Shown: one piece after another, positions 1 through 11,225 of the stretch | Numbering within the stretch: position 1 is the stretch's first letter | Layout of the letters: each line of letters starts with the position of its first letter | Origin: Portevinia maculata | Taxonomy: Eukaryota; Arthropoda; Insecta; Diptera; Syrphidae | Direction: 5' to 3' | Assembly: GCA_949715645.1 (NCBI GenBank) | Contig: OX454526.1 | Coordinates: 239,219,118 to 239,283,117 of the forward strand | Length of the DNA stretch: 64,000 nucleotides | Notes under the pieces: model-generated | Told to the model about the DNA's origin: nothing | Database searches by the model: none | The model's input: only the letters and a program-made list of their open reading frames with translations | Translations under genes and position numbers: made by a program

Positions 1-895
1 TAAATATATGATTGGATAACTCATTTGCATTGCGACTTGCGCTAACGTCAAAAAATCCAAGAAATCTTTCTTGTATACCATCCTCTGACAAGTACCGAAA
101 TATGGCACTCAGTTGTTCCCTATGACTCAAATCTGGTGTTTCGTCGATCATAATCGACACGAACCGAGCATCCTTGATTTCCGTTTTAATTTCGGATTTA
201 ATAACCGCCGCGATACTATGTATCAAATCGTTTTGAATATCGTTGGATAAACCTGAAAAAATTGGATTGTGTGTACTTGAACACTGCTCTAAATGGGATT
301 CCAATAAAGTGTCATATTTAGATAAAAAATAAACCGCTTCGACATAATTGCCACGATTATCTGAACTAGACCTTTCATCATGACCGCGAAATGCTAACTC
401 CTGTCTGCCTAATAAAATGACCGTGTCAATAAAACGTTCCATTAGTTTCCGATTTTTATCTACTTTTTTATTATGAACAACGAAAGAATTTCCTAAAGAA
501 GTTTCAATGCGATTCGTGCCGAATTCGTGTAGGGATAAACAACAACGAATATGTTTTTCTGTCTTAATATGTTTTTTCGAAGAATTAACTAAATTATGTA
601 TATCAGTGAAACCCGTTCGGCTCCAAACACTGGCGGAGTTTGAAAAAAGAAGACAAGGAAAACAAAACATTTTATTAAGCTTGCAACTCCCAATTAGCCA
701 CTTATATTTTTGGTATAAGGAAACATTAAAATGTGTCACAAAACCATCTCTCCTTTGGTAATTAATATTTATAAAAGGCATAGAGCGCGCTACGTCTATA
801 ACTTTTTTTTTATCAAGAAAAGATAGCTTACTAAAACTATTTGAATCCTCCAGGAGGAAATCAGTTAAACAGCAATCTACACTAATCAAAGACAT
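1..895 (-). CDS. Partial DUF4371/ZMYM1-like hAT-type transposase, N-terminal 298 residues
   Basis: An open frame runs from an ATG at 895 (minus strand) to the left edge without a stop, giving 298 residues. Residues ~60-100 hold a TTF-type zinc-finger region with KWLIGSC and MFCFPCLLF followed by VWSRTGF. Downstream comes the start of DUF4371, recognisable by KHIKTEKH, the GR-E-LAFRGHDE stretch and IMIDETPDLSHREQLS near residues 248-262. These are hallmarks of ZMYM1-like proteins derived from hAT transposases; the family continues with a C-terminal hAT dimerisation domain that would lie beyond the window. The frame is the same at both ends and at IMIDETPD, so no indel is visible. It could be an intact transposon or a domesticated gene; the missing C-terminus decides. 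The only neighbour is AT-rich sequence with no visible promoter. Confidence 0.85.
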   Translation of the reverse strand, partial: MSLISVDCCLTDFLLEDSNSFSKLSFLDKKKVIDVARSMPFININYQRRDGFVTHFNVSLYQKYKWLIGSCKLNKMFCFPCLLFSNSASVWSRTGFTDIHNLVNSSKKHIKTEKHIRCCLSLHEFGTNRIETSLGNSFVVHNKKVDKNRKLMERFIDTVILLGRQELAFRGHDERSSSDNRGNYVEAVYFLSKYDTLLESHLEQCSSTHNPIFSGLSNDIQNDLIHSIAAVIKSEIKTEIKDARFVSIMIDETPDLSHREQLSAIFRYLSEDGIQERFLGFFDVSASRNANELSNHIF

Positions 896-2068
896 TTCCA
901 AAAAAAAATCTAAAACTGCACTAAAATTAAGAAGCTAAAATGTTTTTATCAGTAAGTTGGTAATAAAAGAAACTAAAAAATTACACATTAACCTTCACTT
1001 TCACTTTCACATCTAACTTTTCACTATTTTAATTTAAGATTTTATCAAATTGGCTTTACAAAACACTCGATTTTTTCAAGTTATTGCACTTGTGCAACGC
1101 AGTCTGCCAATAAATTCCAACTGATTCTAAATTAAAATTTAAATTCCTGCTTAAAAAAAAAACAAGTGTCGGTATTTTATTTGACATGAACTTCTCTTAA
1201 GCGATATGCTGAATTTACTCTGCTGACAAATTGCCATAATATTCTACCATATTTTATTTCATAAGACAAAAGTATAACAATAAATTTATAATAACATCGA
1301 AGCATTAACTATCACAAGAGAGAAAAATGAAAGCTCAACTTCTTACATCAACACGCATATCAATATCAACATCAAATTCAAAATCAAGAATCAACCCACA
1401 TAACACATTCAGATATTATGTCATAAGAAAAAAGAAATAAGTCAAAGAACACCGTGTTATTAGACACAATGTTGCAAAAAAAACGAGTCAAACGTAGCAC
1501 CTGCATTCCTGCAACATGTTGATATCTTCCGATTGAAACGCAATGCTAATCGCAAAAGGGAGAATGAAATGAAACAATTCCAAGTATTCAGCGTGAGATT
1601 TGGTTTATAAGACGAAATGTAGCGTCTTTTTCTTTGAATATAAAAGCGGGTGTTGAACAAAGAGGATCGGAACCGCAATGCTTGTAGAAGAAAGGGATAT
1701 AAAACAAGTAAATAAGACGGAAAAATATTTTTTATTCTATTATAGAGAGCAGCGGTAGTTGAAAACTTTTTACTAAGAGTATTTTTGTGACTCCTCGTTG
1801 GTTTGTTGTTTGTGATTTGTGGATTGTGGAATGTGGTTGAATCTTGATTCTTGAATGAAGTATGAAGATACAGACGAGAGGTAGAATGAAAATATTAAAC
1901 TTATTCGATAGCTTATGTGTGAGTGTGTGTGTAGATTTTATTTTATAATTAAAATACGGGACGGGTTTCATTTTTCATATATTTATTTGGCAGATAGTGC
2001 TTACTTTTGGTGGACTTTTAAAAGGGAAGACGGTAGGAATCGTGTTATATGGACGCCACGCCACTGAT
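896..2068. other. AT-rich stretch, nothing recognised
   Basis: This is AT-rich sequence upstream of the DUF4371 frame. Short open frames on both strands have no recognisable motif and no shared repeat elsewhere in the window. A TIR for the DUF4371 element could lie here, but without its other end none can be assigned. Confidence 0.4.
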
Positions 2069-2423
2069 AGGTCCGTTCGCGAACTAATATGCAAACGTAA
2101 ATTTATATAAACTTTCGTGCAAAACTACACAAACGCGTTCGCGTACTGAGAAAATGGTAAAAAGAAGAACGAAAGAAAAATGTACTTTCGTTAATTTTTC
2201 TTCACACAGAATTTCAGCTGGTAAGAAAATGAAAACTGTCAAATGATGAAATCCTATGAGTTTGCCAGCAAAAAAAAACAGCTGTTGCTTCTTTTCAAGC
2301 CAAACTAAGAAATTTTTACACAAAAGCGTTCGCGTACTTTTCTTAGAAAGGAGAGGATTCTCTCTCGATTTTGGAGATTTGACACTTTTCATTTTTCTAC
2401 ACATAAAGTACGCGAACGGACCT
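2069..2423 (+). repeat. Short TIR element (MITE-like), copy 1
   Basis: The segment starts AGGTCCGTTCGCG and ends CGCGAACGGACCT, a perfect 13-bp terminal inverted repeat enclosing 355 bp. The motif GTTCGCGTAC also recurs inside in both orientations. A second copy lies at 23951-24263 and shares the interior, including GAGAAAATGGTAAAAAG, the ATTCTCTCTCGATTTTGGAG stretch and the right end. Open frames on both strands are side effects of this structure and are not genes. No clear target duplication is visible around this copy. Confidence 0.7.
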
Positions 2424-2881
2424 TATGATGCAATACATACTCGTACTTTTCTAAAATCATTGTATACAGACTCTATAGTATTCTCACTTCGTGTATACGA
2501 CGATACGCCATCTGTGCCCTCCGGGCCAAAACAAATGGTGAAAGTTTATGCACATTATGTGGGTTTATTTTTGCTTTCGTCCAATCTCCTGAATGGGTAA
2601 CTGAGAATGACAATGAAGATCATTCAGGTAGCGACTACCGATGCCGATCCCGATGGTGGCTGATGTTTGACGTAGCGGAAATTCTCATCGGGTAGATTTA
2701 TCGTATTTTATTTTATTTTGTTTGTTGGCTCTGATGGAAGTATCAGCAGAATATTTTTATTTGGTTTTGCGCAAATAGCTGATTTTTTGTTCTCCTTATT
2801 AATCAGTGTAATGTATTTTATTATTGGTCACAACGTTACTGTTATATACAATTTACTGTAACAAAACTGCTGAATTATTCA

Positions 2882-3397
2882 TAGGACAAGATGGAACTTC
2901 AATACCACCAAACTAGCAAGGCCGACCTTCAGCTCGTAAAATCATTCGAGGCAAAGTAAATGAAGTTGTGTTACTCCCTTTAAAACACATCGATCATCCT
3001 GTGGATGCATTTACGCTGTTTTTTACTGACGTAGTAGAACTTATTGTAAAATACATTAACTTAGACGGATTGAACACATTAAGCAACAAATGGAGGATGA
3101 CCGATATGGTGGAAATTCGAGCTTTCATAGGAATATTGATCGATGTTGGATTACGCAGGCAAGGTGGCACGTCCTATGAAGAATTTTGGAATCGGAAGTC
3201 CATTTTACTGTTACTGCTGCCCTTATGAAAAAGGACGATCTTCTAAACAATACTGTGGTATTTGTCAGAAACCCGTGTGTAATGAGCATTCACAGAAAAC
3301 TTTTGTTTGCCTTACATGTCAAAATAAAGAATTAAATAAGTTAAATAATAGATACCTAAATTATTTGTATTTAATTTCTTTTTTTCCAATAAAATAA
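2882..3397 (+). pseudogene. Internally deleted piggyBac-type transposase
   Basis: Translated pieces match piggyBac-family transposases (DDE_Tnp_1_7). KDGT-like and GRPSARKIIRG motifs come first, interrupted by a TAG. They are followed by HIDHPVDAFTLFFTDVVELI and WRMTDMVEIRAFIGILIDVG from the N-terminal half. At about 3200 the frame shifts and jumps to the C-terminal cysteine-rich zinc ribbon (CGICQKPVCNEHSQKTFVC). The catalytic core with its aspartates is missing, so this is a non-coding relic with both ends retained. An acidic run (ENDNEDHSGSD) at 2590-2640 may be the old N-terminus. AGGGTTAA at 3478-3485 is a plausible right end, since piggyBac inserts at TTAA; I could not find the matching left end. 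Confidence 0.8.
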
Positions 3398-3485
3398 ATG
3401 AATTCTCTATGTATTTTGTATTAGTGTCTCCAACTCACTCTCTGGCAGCTAACGTTAGTCAAATAACATGGCAGTAATAGGGTTA

Positions 3486-4299
3486 AATAAAACTTAAAAG
3501 TTTTTAGCTTCCAATATCTTTTAATTAATCTGTTACAAAAAAATTAATACATGCATAATTTGGGGTAAGCGCGGTCGGTGCTAAATTCGATATTAAATTA
3601 GATAAGATTAGTCACAATTATGCTTAAGAGCAAGATATCTATCTTGGTAAACAGACGGACTGTGCAAGTCAATGCACACAATACGAACAACACTGTATAT
3701 AATTGGCAACTACAGGTATCATAGTAGCAACATAGTCCAGTGTAAGAACTACCAGACAATGGACTATACTATAAAAGAACTAGGATTTATATATTATAAA
3801 AATCTTCATATGCACAACTTATCCTTTCAAGAATAAAATTAGACCAATATGAATACACAAAACAGTTCAACTCTTTCTGATATTCAATAGTCGCAACGCG
3901 GATTACAATTAAAACTATGAATATACCGGGACTATACTAATGAAAGCCATACTCATCTTGAACCGCCAAGAGACGCAATACAACACTTTTCAATTGCTGC
4001 AGCTTAGCTCTACAGTTAGCCAGCATAATCTTTGTAGTGACGTTCTTAATGCCTCGAAGTATATCTAATGTTAGAACATGTTTAATGCAGAAGAGAAACA
4101 ATCAAGCAACCTCCATTAAGCAAAAAATAGCAACAAGTGACCTTCCTCAATGCTTCATTGAAAAGGTACATGGACTTTAAAATATATAGGTACCAGCAAT
4201 TTCACATGTTGATTAAAGATAAATAAACTTGCGCAATACTCCTATAAAATATGTCGTTCATCGAATTTAGTAATCTAGCTCCACGCAAAACAACGAAAA
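3486..4299. other. Spacer, nothing recognised
   Basis: AT-rich sequence between the piggyBac relic and the LINE. No open frame with a known motif, TIR or shared repeat was seen. Confidence 0.4.
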
Positions 4300-4326
4300 T
4301 TCTTACGATCCTTCTTAAACCAAGAG

Positions 4327-6327
4327 TTGTTTCCAGCATCTTTCAACGTCTTTCGTGATGATAACGTCACTTGTCTTCTAGACATACTTCCCTGCCGTGG
4401 CGTTCTCATTGCAGTTCATAACAGCTTGAACTCTTCCATCATCTCAACATCAACCTCCCCTCTTCTAGATTTTGTTGTAGTAAAAATCTCGCTCGTTAAC
4501 CGTTCTCTCTACGTAATGTGCTTCTACATACGTCCGTCTCAACCCATCGAATCCTACCAACTCGTCGTGGATGCCATCGACCATTTACTTGATACTTGTA
4601 AGCCAAACGATGAAATCATAATTTTCGGCGATTTTAATCTCCCTAATCTACAGTGGAGCTTATCGGAAGATCAATCTTTCTTCGTCCCAATAAACCCGAT
4701 ATCTAGTAAGGAATGCATTTTTGTCGACCGCGTAACTGATTCTGGGCTTTGTCAAGTCAGTGGTGTTAAAAATTATATGGGACGACAGTTGGATCTTGTT
4801 TTCACAACTGACCCTGTAAACTCCTCAACCATTGAAAATTCTTTACACCTTTCTACTATTGACGCTTACCACCCTCCTCTGCTCCTTTCTTTCTTTTATC
4901 ACCCCTCTTCCCAATCCCTGCCTCCAACTAACCTGTACTCCTACGACTTCCACAAAGCTAACTTCCGAAAGATCAATGACTTTCTGAGCAGAATCGAACT
5001 CAACTTCTCGAACTTATCCGTTGATGAAGCTGCCACCCGTTTTTATGACGAAATCTTTAAATGCATTTCCTTATTCGTTCCTTATTCGCGCCATAAAATC
5101 TCACCATCTTCCCCTCCGTGGTATTATAGGAAACTGCGTTCACTTCGTAATAAACGTAACAAACTATGGGCGATCTATCTTCTAACCAGAACTACTACAG
5201 ATTATTCGAATTATCTCGGTTCGTACTTACAGTTCTCTAACCTTTTTCACTGTCTCTATCAACGCTATCTTTCTGATGCTCAAGCTAACCTCATCAAGGA
5301 CCCACGGTCATTTTTTCATTTTGTTAATTATAAAAGGAAATCTGATGGATATCCCTCCTCACTCTTGTTTGAAGGCGAGTCCTTAACGGACCCATTTGTA
5401 ATCGCAAACTCTTTTGCCACCATGTTCAAGCAGTCCTTCACTGACGACTGCCCTGAACCGGATCACTCCTACTTCAGTTATCTGAAAAACTATACCGTTG
5501 GCCCATTCATTTTACCCACCATTGACCATTCCACGGTGTGCGACAGACTTCTTCTTCTCAATGATGAATTTGTACCCGGCCCAGACGGCCTTCCAGCCAT
5601 TCTTCTCAAAAAGTGTTCTGCGATTCTTTCACCTTTTATTGCCAATCTCTTTAAACATTCCTTATCTCTTGGGAAATTTCCTAAAATCTGGAAAACGTCC
5701 TTCATTTCACCTGTTCACAAAAAAGGGCCAAAGAATGACGTATCTAACTATCGACCTATTGCCAAGCTGTCGCATTTACCCAAGGTTTTCGAAAGTATGA
5801 TGTACGATTCATTATCCTTTCAGTGCAAGTCTCTTATCTCCCCCCTCCAGCACGGTTTCCTTAAAGGTAGATCCACAACCACCAACCTTGTTGACTTTGT
5901 CTCCGTTACACTTTCTGCTTTAGAAAGTGGCAATGAAGTGGATTTAATCGCTACTGACTTCAGTAAGGCGTTTGACAAAATATCTCATCGTTTGATTCTT
6001 TTCAAACTCTCCTTCCTTGGCTTCGATCCCCCACTATTGAATTGGTTTTCTTCTTACCTTGAGAACCGATCTTATAATGTTCGTTTTCGTTCTGTTCTCT
6101 CTTTGCCTTTTAAAGCCACCTCTGGTGTTCCACAAGGTAGCCACCTTGGACCTTTGATTTTTATTCTGGCTATAAATGATATTGACAACGTCATCAACTT
6201 CTCCTCCATCTCCCTCTATGCCGATGACGCTAAATTCTTCAAAATCATTTCTTCTCCACACGACTCTGATCTTCTTCAACAAGACCTCAATAGTTTTTCG
6301 GTCTGGTGTCAAACTTTATGGAGCTGA
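4327..6327 (+). pseudogene. LINE A ORF2, endonuclease plus reverse transcriptase part
   Basis: This 667-codon open stretch encodes an APE-type endonuclease followed by a reverse transcriptase. The endonuclease motif GDFN lies at residues ~101-104. The RT has VSNYRPIAKLSHLPKVFE, the catalytic block TDFSKAFDK (near residue 544), GVPQGSHLGPL, and the active-site box YADD near residue 631. The first codon is TTG inside the endonuclease, so it is only the first open codon and not a real start; similarity continues back to about 4306. The frame ends at a TGA just after the thumb, where a 1-nt indel shifts reading into the next entry. RT motifs are otherwise uninterrupted, suggesting a fairly recent insertion. 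Confidence 0.9.
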
Positions 6328-7049
6328 ATATTGCTAAATGTGAATCTCTTACTTTTTCACGTAAACGGATTCAGTCTCCCACCAGATGTTACTATTTGAC
6401 CAACCAACCCATTGTTACCGTTCTAACCATTCGCGACCTAGGCGTTTTGTGTGACAGAGAGCTTAACTTTCGGTCACACATTGACGAGATAATCAATAAA
6501 GCTAACTCAGCCCTTGGTTTCGTCAAACGGTGGTCTAAAGAATTTACCAATCCCTACGTGACAAAATCCCTTTACATTACCTACGTCCGCCCACTCCTAG
6601 AGTACGCTAGCCAAGTGTGGGCACCATACTACCAGGTCTACATTACAAGATTCGAAAGCATTCAACGTCGATTTCTCCGTTTTGCTCTTCGTGGGCTCCC
6701 GTGGAATAATCACCTTATCCTTCCACCATATCACGAACGCCTTAATTTAATAAACCTTCAGACCCTTGAAAAAAGAAGAGATGTGGCTGACATTCTGTTT
6801 ATACATCGTCTTCTCACTGGCTCCGTTGATTGTTCCTATCTTTTGAACTACATTGCCTTTAACACTAACCCTCGGAATTTAAGATCCCCTCCTCTTTTCT
6901 ATCTTCCCACCCGTCGCACGTTGTACGGCTTGAACGAGCCGATATCCCGTATGTTGCAGAAGGTCAATTCTAACCACCTCCTCTTTGATTTTAATCACTG
7001 CACTTCCTCCCTCAAATCTACCCTCCTCCATCCCTCACCATCCACCTAA
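6306..7049 (+). pseudogene. LINE A ORF2, C-terminal part in the shifted frame
   Basis: This frame continues the reverse transcriptase after the frameshift at about 6310-6325. It holds the thumb-region signature MELNIAKCESLTF, the IRDLGVLCDRELNF block, HIDEIINKANSALGFVKRW and VRPLLEYASQVWAPYY, all standard for Jockey/CR1-group elements. It ends at 7049 in the 3' UTR. There is no RNase H domain and no CCHC motif, which separates it from the RNase-H-bearing LINEs at 35.9 and 55.2 kb. It overlaps the previous open frame by 22 bases, and the two were one protein before the indel. Confidence 0.88.
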
Positions 7050-7165
7050 TTTAGTTTTAAGTAGTTTTTAAGCCCTAGCTGTAAGTCTTAGTGTAATTAG
7101 TTTTTTAAGACCTAAATAGCTTGTATTAAGCTGAATAAATGGGGGTGTATGCCCCCACCAAAATT

Positions 7166-7752
7166 AAATTAAATTAAATATTCATCTTATAGGTACCTAT
7201 TGAACAAGAAGTGGTGGTGCGGCATGGCGCAATACTGACAAAAAAAATATGTCATTGCTTTATAAATTAGATCGAATATTTCTAAATAAATTACAAAAAA
7301 AAATACAGAAATCGGTACGTTTTGCGACAAAATATAGCCGAAACAGTGAGAGTCCAAAATGCGACAAACTCATAATACCTCATTTGCTGAAAAATACCGA
7401 AATCAAATTTTATTCAATTTTTCCTTTCAAACGAATCGCTTCTTCCATCATTTCTACTCGCAGACGAAGAAGTCAGATTTATTATTTTTCCATCTTCTCC
7501 CTCTCATCAAACATACTACTTGCCGAAGCGAAGGCAACATTGCAAATCATCAATTACACAGAATAATAAATACATACTTATACTTACACTTCCATACAAT
7601 TGAAAATCATATGGCATGACCAGAGAATCGATAATGAGAGCTTCATTATCCATACAAATTAACTTACTTGCAAATCCTACATGCTACCTGTGCTGCTAAA
7701 CAACAAAAATGCCTATGCTCCTTCTTACAAAGAAAAAAAAAAATACAACATA
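7166..7752. other. Spacer, nothing recognised
   Basis: AT-rich sequence between LINE A and the Tc3-like element. Two overlapping short open frames at 7249-7619 have no recognisable motif. Confidence 0.35.
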
Positions 7753-9399
7753 CACTCTGCTTCAACTAAATAAGCACAAACATTTTCTAAGCTACGTTGT
7801 CCATTTTTTCAAAACCTTGTGCCGTAATATATCATTTGATGATGCAAACTGTTTGAGTATGATGTTGACAAAATAAATCGGAAAGAATAATTCAAAAAGT
7901 ACCGCTATATTTTCTCTGGTTCTCTTGCAAAGCATTCAATATGGAAAAATGCAGTTTTATTTTGCGTCAACTGAATAGACACAGTCATTATTTTCGCTCG
8001 TTATGAGTTTTCTGTGGAGATTGACACATTAGATCAACAGTTGAAGTACTTTTAGTGAATTTTGTTTGATTAATTGTATTTCAAAGAAAAATGGGTAGAT
8101 CAAAATCTCTAAATAGTGTTGAAAGAGCTCAAATCGATTTACTAAAAGACCAAGGACCAACCGGGCTTTTTATCGCTGACAAAATTGAACGAAGTTCTAG
8201 TGTGGTCTATTCTTATTTAAGAAGCAAAGATTCGCACGGAAAAAACATGAAAGGAGGTCAAAAAACGGCAACAACAGCTATTGATCGAAGAGCAATTTTA
8301 AGATGTGCTTCCAATTCCTGCGACTCTGCGGCAAAAATAAAGCAGAAAGCCGGTGTTACTGCAAGCGTTTCAACAGTGCGAAGGGTTATCAATAGTACCA
8401 AACAGCTGAAATGGTTAAAAATTCAAAAGAAACCACCATTTAACGAGAAACGGAAGTGTATGCGCTTAGAATTTTCTAGGCTCCATATGAGTTTTAAAAA
8501 TGAATGCCGTCACGTAGCTTTTTCGGATCAAAAGAAGTTTAATTTTTTAATAATGGCCCTGATGGGTTTAATTATTACTTCCACGATATGAAGAAAGAAG
8601 AACGATTTTTAGCGCTGCATCATAGTCGAGAAGGTGGTGTTATGGTATGGGAAGCATTTAGCTACTATGGCAATATTGAGCTTGAGTTAAAAACCTTAAA
8701 AATTACTGCATTTAGTTATAAAGGAATTTTAAAAAGAAATTTTCCTAAATTTGCAGGCATTTTTTGTCCCATAAACTGAACTTTTCAGCAGGGCAACGCT
8801 CCCATCCACACGGCGTGCATAGTAAAAAATTGGATAGAGGAGCAGAATGTGGAATTGCTTCAATGGCCGCCGTACTCACCGGACCTAAACCTTATAGAAA
8901 ACGTTTGGGGATGGTTAGTACGAAAAGTTTATGAGTCTGGCCGTCAGTTTGAGGACAGAGAATCCCTTATTGCAGCCATTAAATTGGCCCGGGGGAAATT
9001 TCGCTAAATTACATAGAGAGGCTGTACGATTCCATGCCGGATCGAATTTACGAAACTATTACGAATAAAGACGGCAGTACCCACTACTAAAATTAACCAA
9101 TAACAAACTATTTTAAGAAAAACTTGTTTCTTTTAATCCCAATAACTGTTATTTCCAATTTCAATATTTGTGTCTATTCAGTTGACGCAAAATAAAACTG
9201 CATTTTTCCATATTGAATGCTTTGCAAGGGAACCAGGAAAAAAATAGCGCCACTTTTTGAAATATTCTTTCCGATTTATTTTGTCAACATCATACGCAAA
9301 CAGTTTGCATCATCAAATGATATATTACGGCACAAGGTTTTGAAAAAATGGACAACGTAGCTTAGAAAATGTTTGTGCTTATTCAGTTGAAGCAAAGTG
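7753..9399 (+). mobile_element. Tc3-like Tc1/mariner element with ~230-bp TIRs
   Basis: The termini at 7753-7982 and 9170-9399 are inverted repeats about 230 bp long with only a handful of mismatches. Both begin CACT, and TA dinucleotides lie immediately outside at 7751-7752 and 9400-9401, the expected Tc1/mariner target duplication. The element is 1647 bp. Long TIRs are known for Tc3 and some related families. The two arms are far better preserved than the transposase between them. Confidence 0.9.
8091..9090 (+). pseudogene. Decayed Tc3-like DD34E transposase
   Basis: The ATG at 8091 opens a frame beginning MGRSKSLNSVERAQIDLLK, the usual start of Tc3-like transposases, followed by paired helix-turn-helix regions. 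The first catalytic aspartate is in FSDQKKFN. A frameshift near 8555-8590 leads into GGVMVWEAFSYYGNIELE, and a stop at about 8777 breaks it again. The second catalytic site reads QGNAPIHTA, where the family has QDN, so the aspartate has become glycine. The third block SPDLNLIENVWGWL keeps its glutamate with 34 residues between the two positions (DD34E). Similarity ends at 9090. The product cannot be active. Confidence 0.85.
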
Positions 9400-9544
9400 T
9401 ACATGGGAATGCAATTATGAAAGGTTCGATAAAGAGAGATAAAGCAGTTTATTTGTGTGTAAAAAAAAAATGGTGTTAGCAGAATTGAAGACACAAACCT
9501 TCCAAACGCCATCTACCAACGTGAGGCCAAAATAAAAAACTCGC

Positions 9545-10600
9545 TGTTATGATAATACTATAAAAGCTGTGTTTAATTATCCATGCGGATCTGGATCTGG
9601 ATCAATTTAATACGTAAAACAAAAACAACACAGGATCTTGCTATTTATCGGGATCATTAATCGTGATCCAAAATTTAATTACAAAACTCACTACCTGTTT
9701 TTTCGTGGCGTTGCTTATTTCATTCTTAATGTTGGTGTCCCTGTAAATTACACAACAAGCGATCATATTGTGACGTCACATTGTACCCTATATTTGCAAT
9801 ATGGCTGAGTGCCAATCGAAACTCGAAATACCTGGTATCGTCTGTTATGTGTTAAAAACAACTGTTGCCACAACTTGCCACTGATGATCCAGATCGTTTT
9901 ATTAGCCGCGTTTTATTATCCCAATGATCTTGATACGGATCCGATCTGATAATAAAACGATCTGGATCATCAGTGGTAAGTTGTGGCAATAGTTGTTTTT
10001 AACACATAGCAGACGATACCAGGTATTTCAAGTTTCGATTGGCACTCAGCCATATTGCAAATATAGGGTACAATGTGACGTCACAATATGATCGCTTGTT
10101 GTGTCGGGGGTGTTGCCATTTGAATACAAATCAACATACATTTTGCACTCAATTTTTTTTTTCAGAAACTATGTTCAAATGTTATGTTCAAATATGCAAC
10201 ATATTAACAGTATTGTACTGCTAATATTTCCATTAATTTTTGTGTATTATATTACGAAGCAAAACGTCTCAAAAGTCGCAGTGGTAAATTATTCGAATAT
10301 GAAAATATGCTAATTGATTTTTTGTGTTATTAATAGTGTTTCATATTTTGGTCTGGCAATATTATTGTGTTCCTATAATTTCCTATAATTTAAATAAGCA
10401 ACGCCACGAAAAAAGTGGTAGTGAGATTTGTAATTACATTTTGGATCACGATTAATGATCCCGATAAATAGCAAGATCCTGTGTTGTTTTTGTTTTACGT
10501 ATTAAATTGATCCAGATCCAGATCCGCATGGATAATAAAACACAGCTATTATCAGATCGGATCCGTATCAAGATCATTGGGATAATAAAACGCGGCTAAA
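9545..10600. mobile_element. Large palindromic (foldback-like) DNA element, two inverted copies sharing one TIR
   Basis: The segment 9898-10600 starts TTAGCCGCGTTTTATTATCC and ends with its reverse complement; the terminal inverted repeats are about 50 bp and nearly perfect. Immediately left, 9545-9897 is the reverse complement of the interior of that same element (10543 back to about 9955), lacking about 280 bp, with a degraded outer TIR. The whole therefore folds into a stem of several hundred base pairs. GATC-rich motifs (GGATCTGGATC) and TTTTATTATC recur at the ends. The interior has no open frame with a known motif. Family is unknown: a non-autonomous DNA transposon or a foldback element. 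Confidence 0.8.
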
Positions 10601-10879
10601 GTTTATATACAAAGCTAAAATGCATTGTGATCGCATCAACTGCGCAAACAAAAGAGCATCGTGAATGATTATGATGTGAATGACATTTGACATTTCAGTT
10701 TAAACCGTGAAAATAGATTCATCGCCTTAGTCGTAAGTAAAATAATATTTTTTGTAATAATTTACCAATTTTACTTTGATTTGCAGTAATAAAAATTGGA
10801 CGATTGAGTCCATTAAATTTATTAGTGAGTACCAGAATGTAATTTGAACCCGATTTTTGCAAAAAAAGGAAGAAAAAGG

Positions 10880-11225
10880 TGTTGTGGATAGTCGTTCTGG
10901 AGGAAATCAAAAAGAGCACTGGCATAATTATGGAATGCGTTCCTTTCCTGTTATAATAACTGGTGGAATCTTCTTTTGGTGCAGGGATTTTAAAATGGGT
11001 TCCATCTCCACATCCCAAGACGAATTGGAGCGGATTAGAGCGTTTTTCTTCGAATTCCTCTACAACTTTATGCGGTATTCATCATTTTCAGGCCACTTTT
11101 TGTAAATACTCTATAACGATTCCTCTTCCCATTCCAAAGCGATCAGAAATTTCCCGAAAGCTACATTGATTGGCGAGTTTCCAGAAAGTTACGTAAGGCA
11201 TTGCTTCAATGAATAGGCAGGTATA
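10880..11225 (-). pseudogene. PIF/Harbinger (HARBI1-like) transposase fragment
   Basis: On the minus strand, pieces read TFWKLANQ, CSFREISDRFGMGRG, KWPENDEYRI and then DGTHFKIPAPKED with YYNRKGTHSI. These match the helix-turn-helix region and the first catalytic block (DGTH) of HARBI1-like nucleases. A stop and small frame changes lie between the blocks near 11090-11100. Sequence after HSI no longer matches, so the rest of the DDE domain is missing. It is a dead fragment of about 115 codons, and no TIR was recognised. Confidence 0.75.

Larger units (their letters stand above)
4300..7165 (+). mobile_element. 5'-truncated LINE A (Jockey/CR1-group non-LTR retrotransposon)
   Basis: The element carries endonuclease and reverse transcriptase coding sequence in two frames, then a 3' UTR of about 115 bp. 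It ends in a short tandem tail of AAATT units (about 7148-7165) rather than poly-A. Coding similarity begins inside the endonuclease domain at about 4300, so the 5' end and any ORF1 are missing, as is usual after incomplete target-primed reverse transcription. No target duplication was recognised. Confidence 0.8.

Noticed and set aside
2084..2404. Overlapping frames on both strands within the MITE
   Set aside because: Palindromic MITE structure yields similar frames on both strands; no domain recognised.
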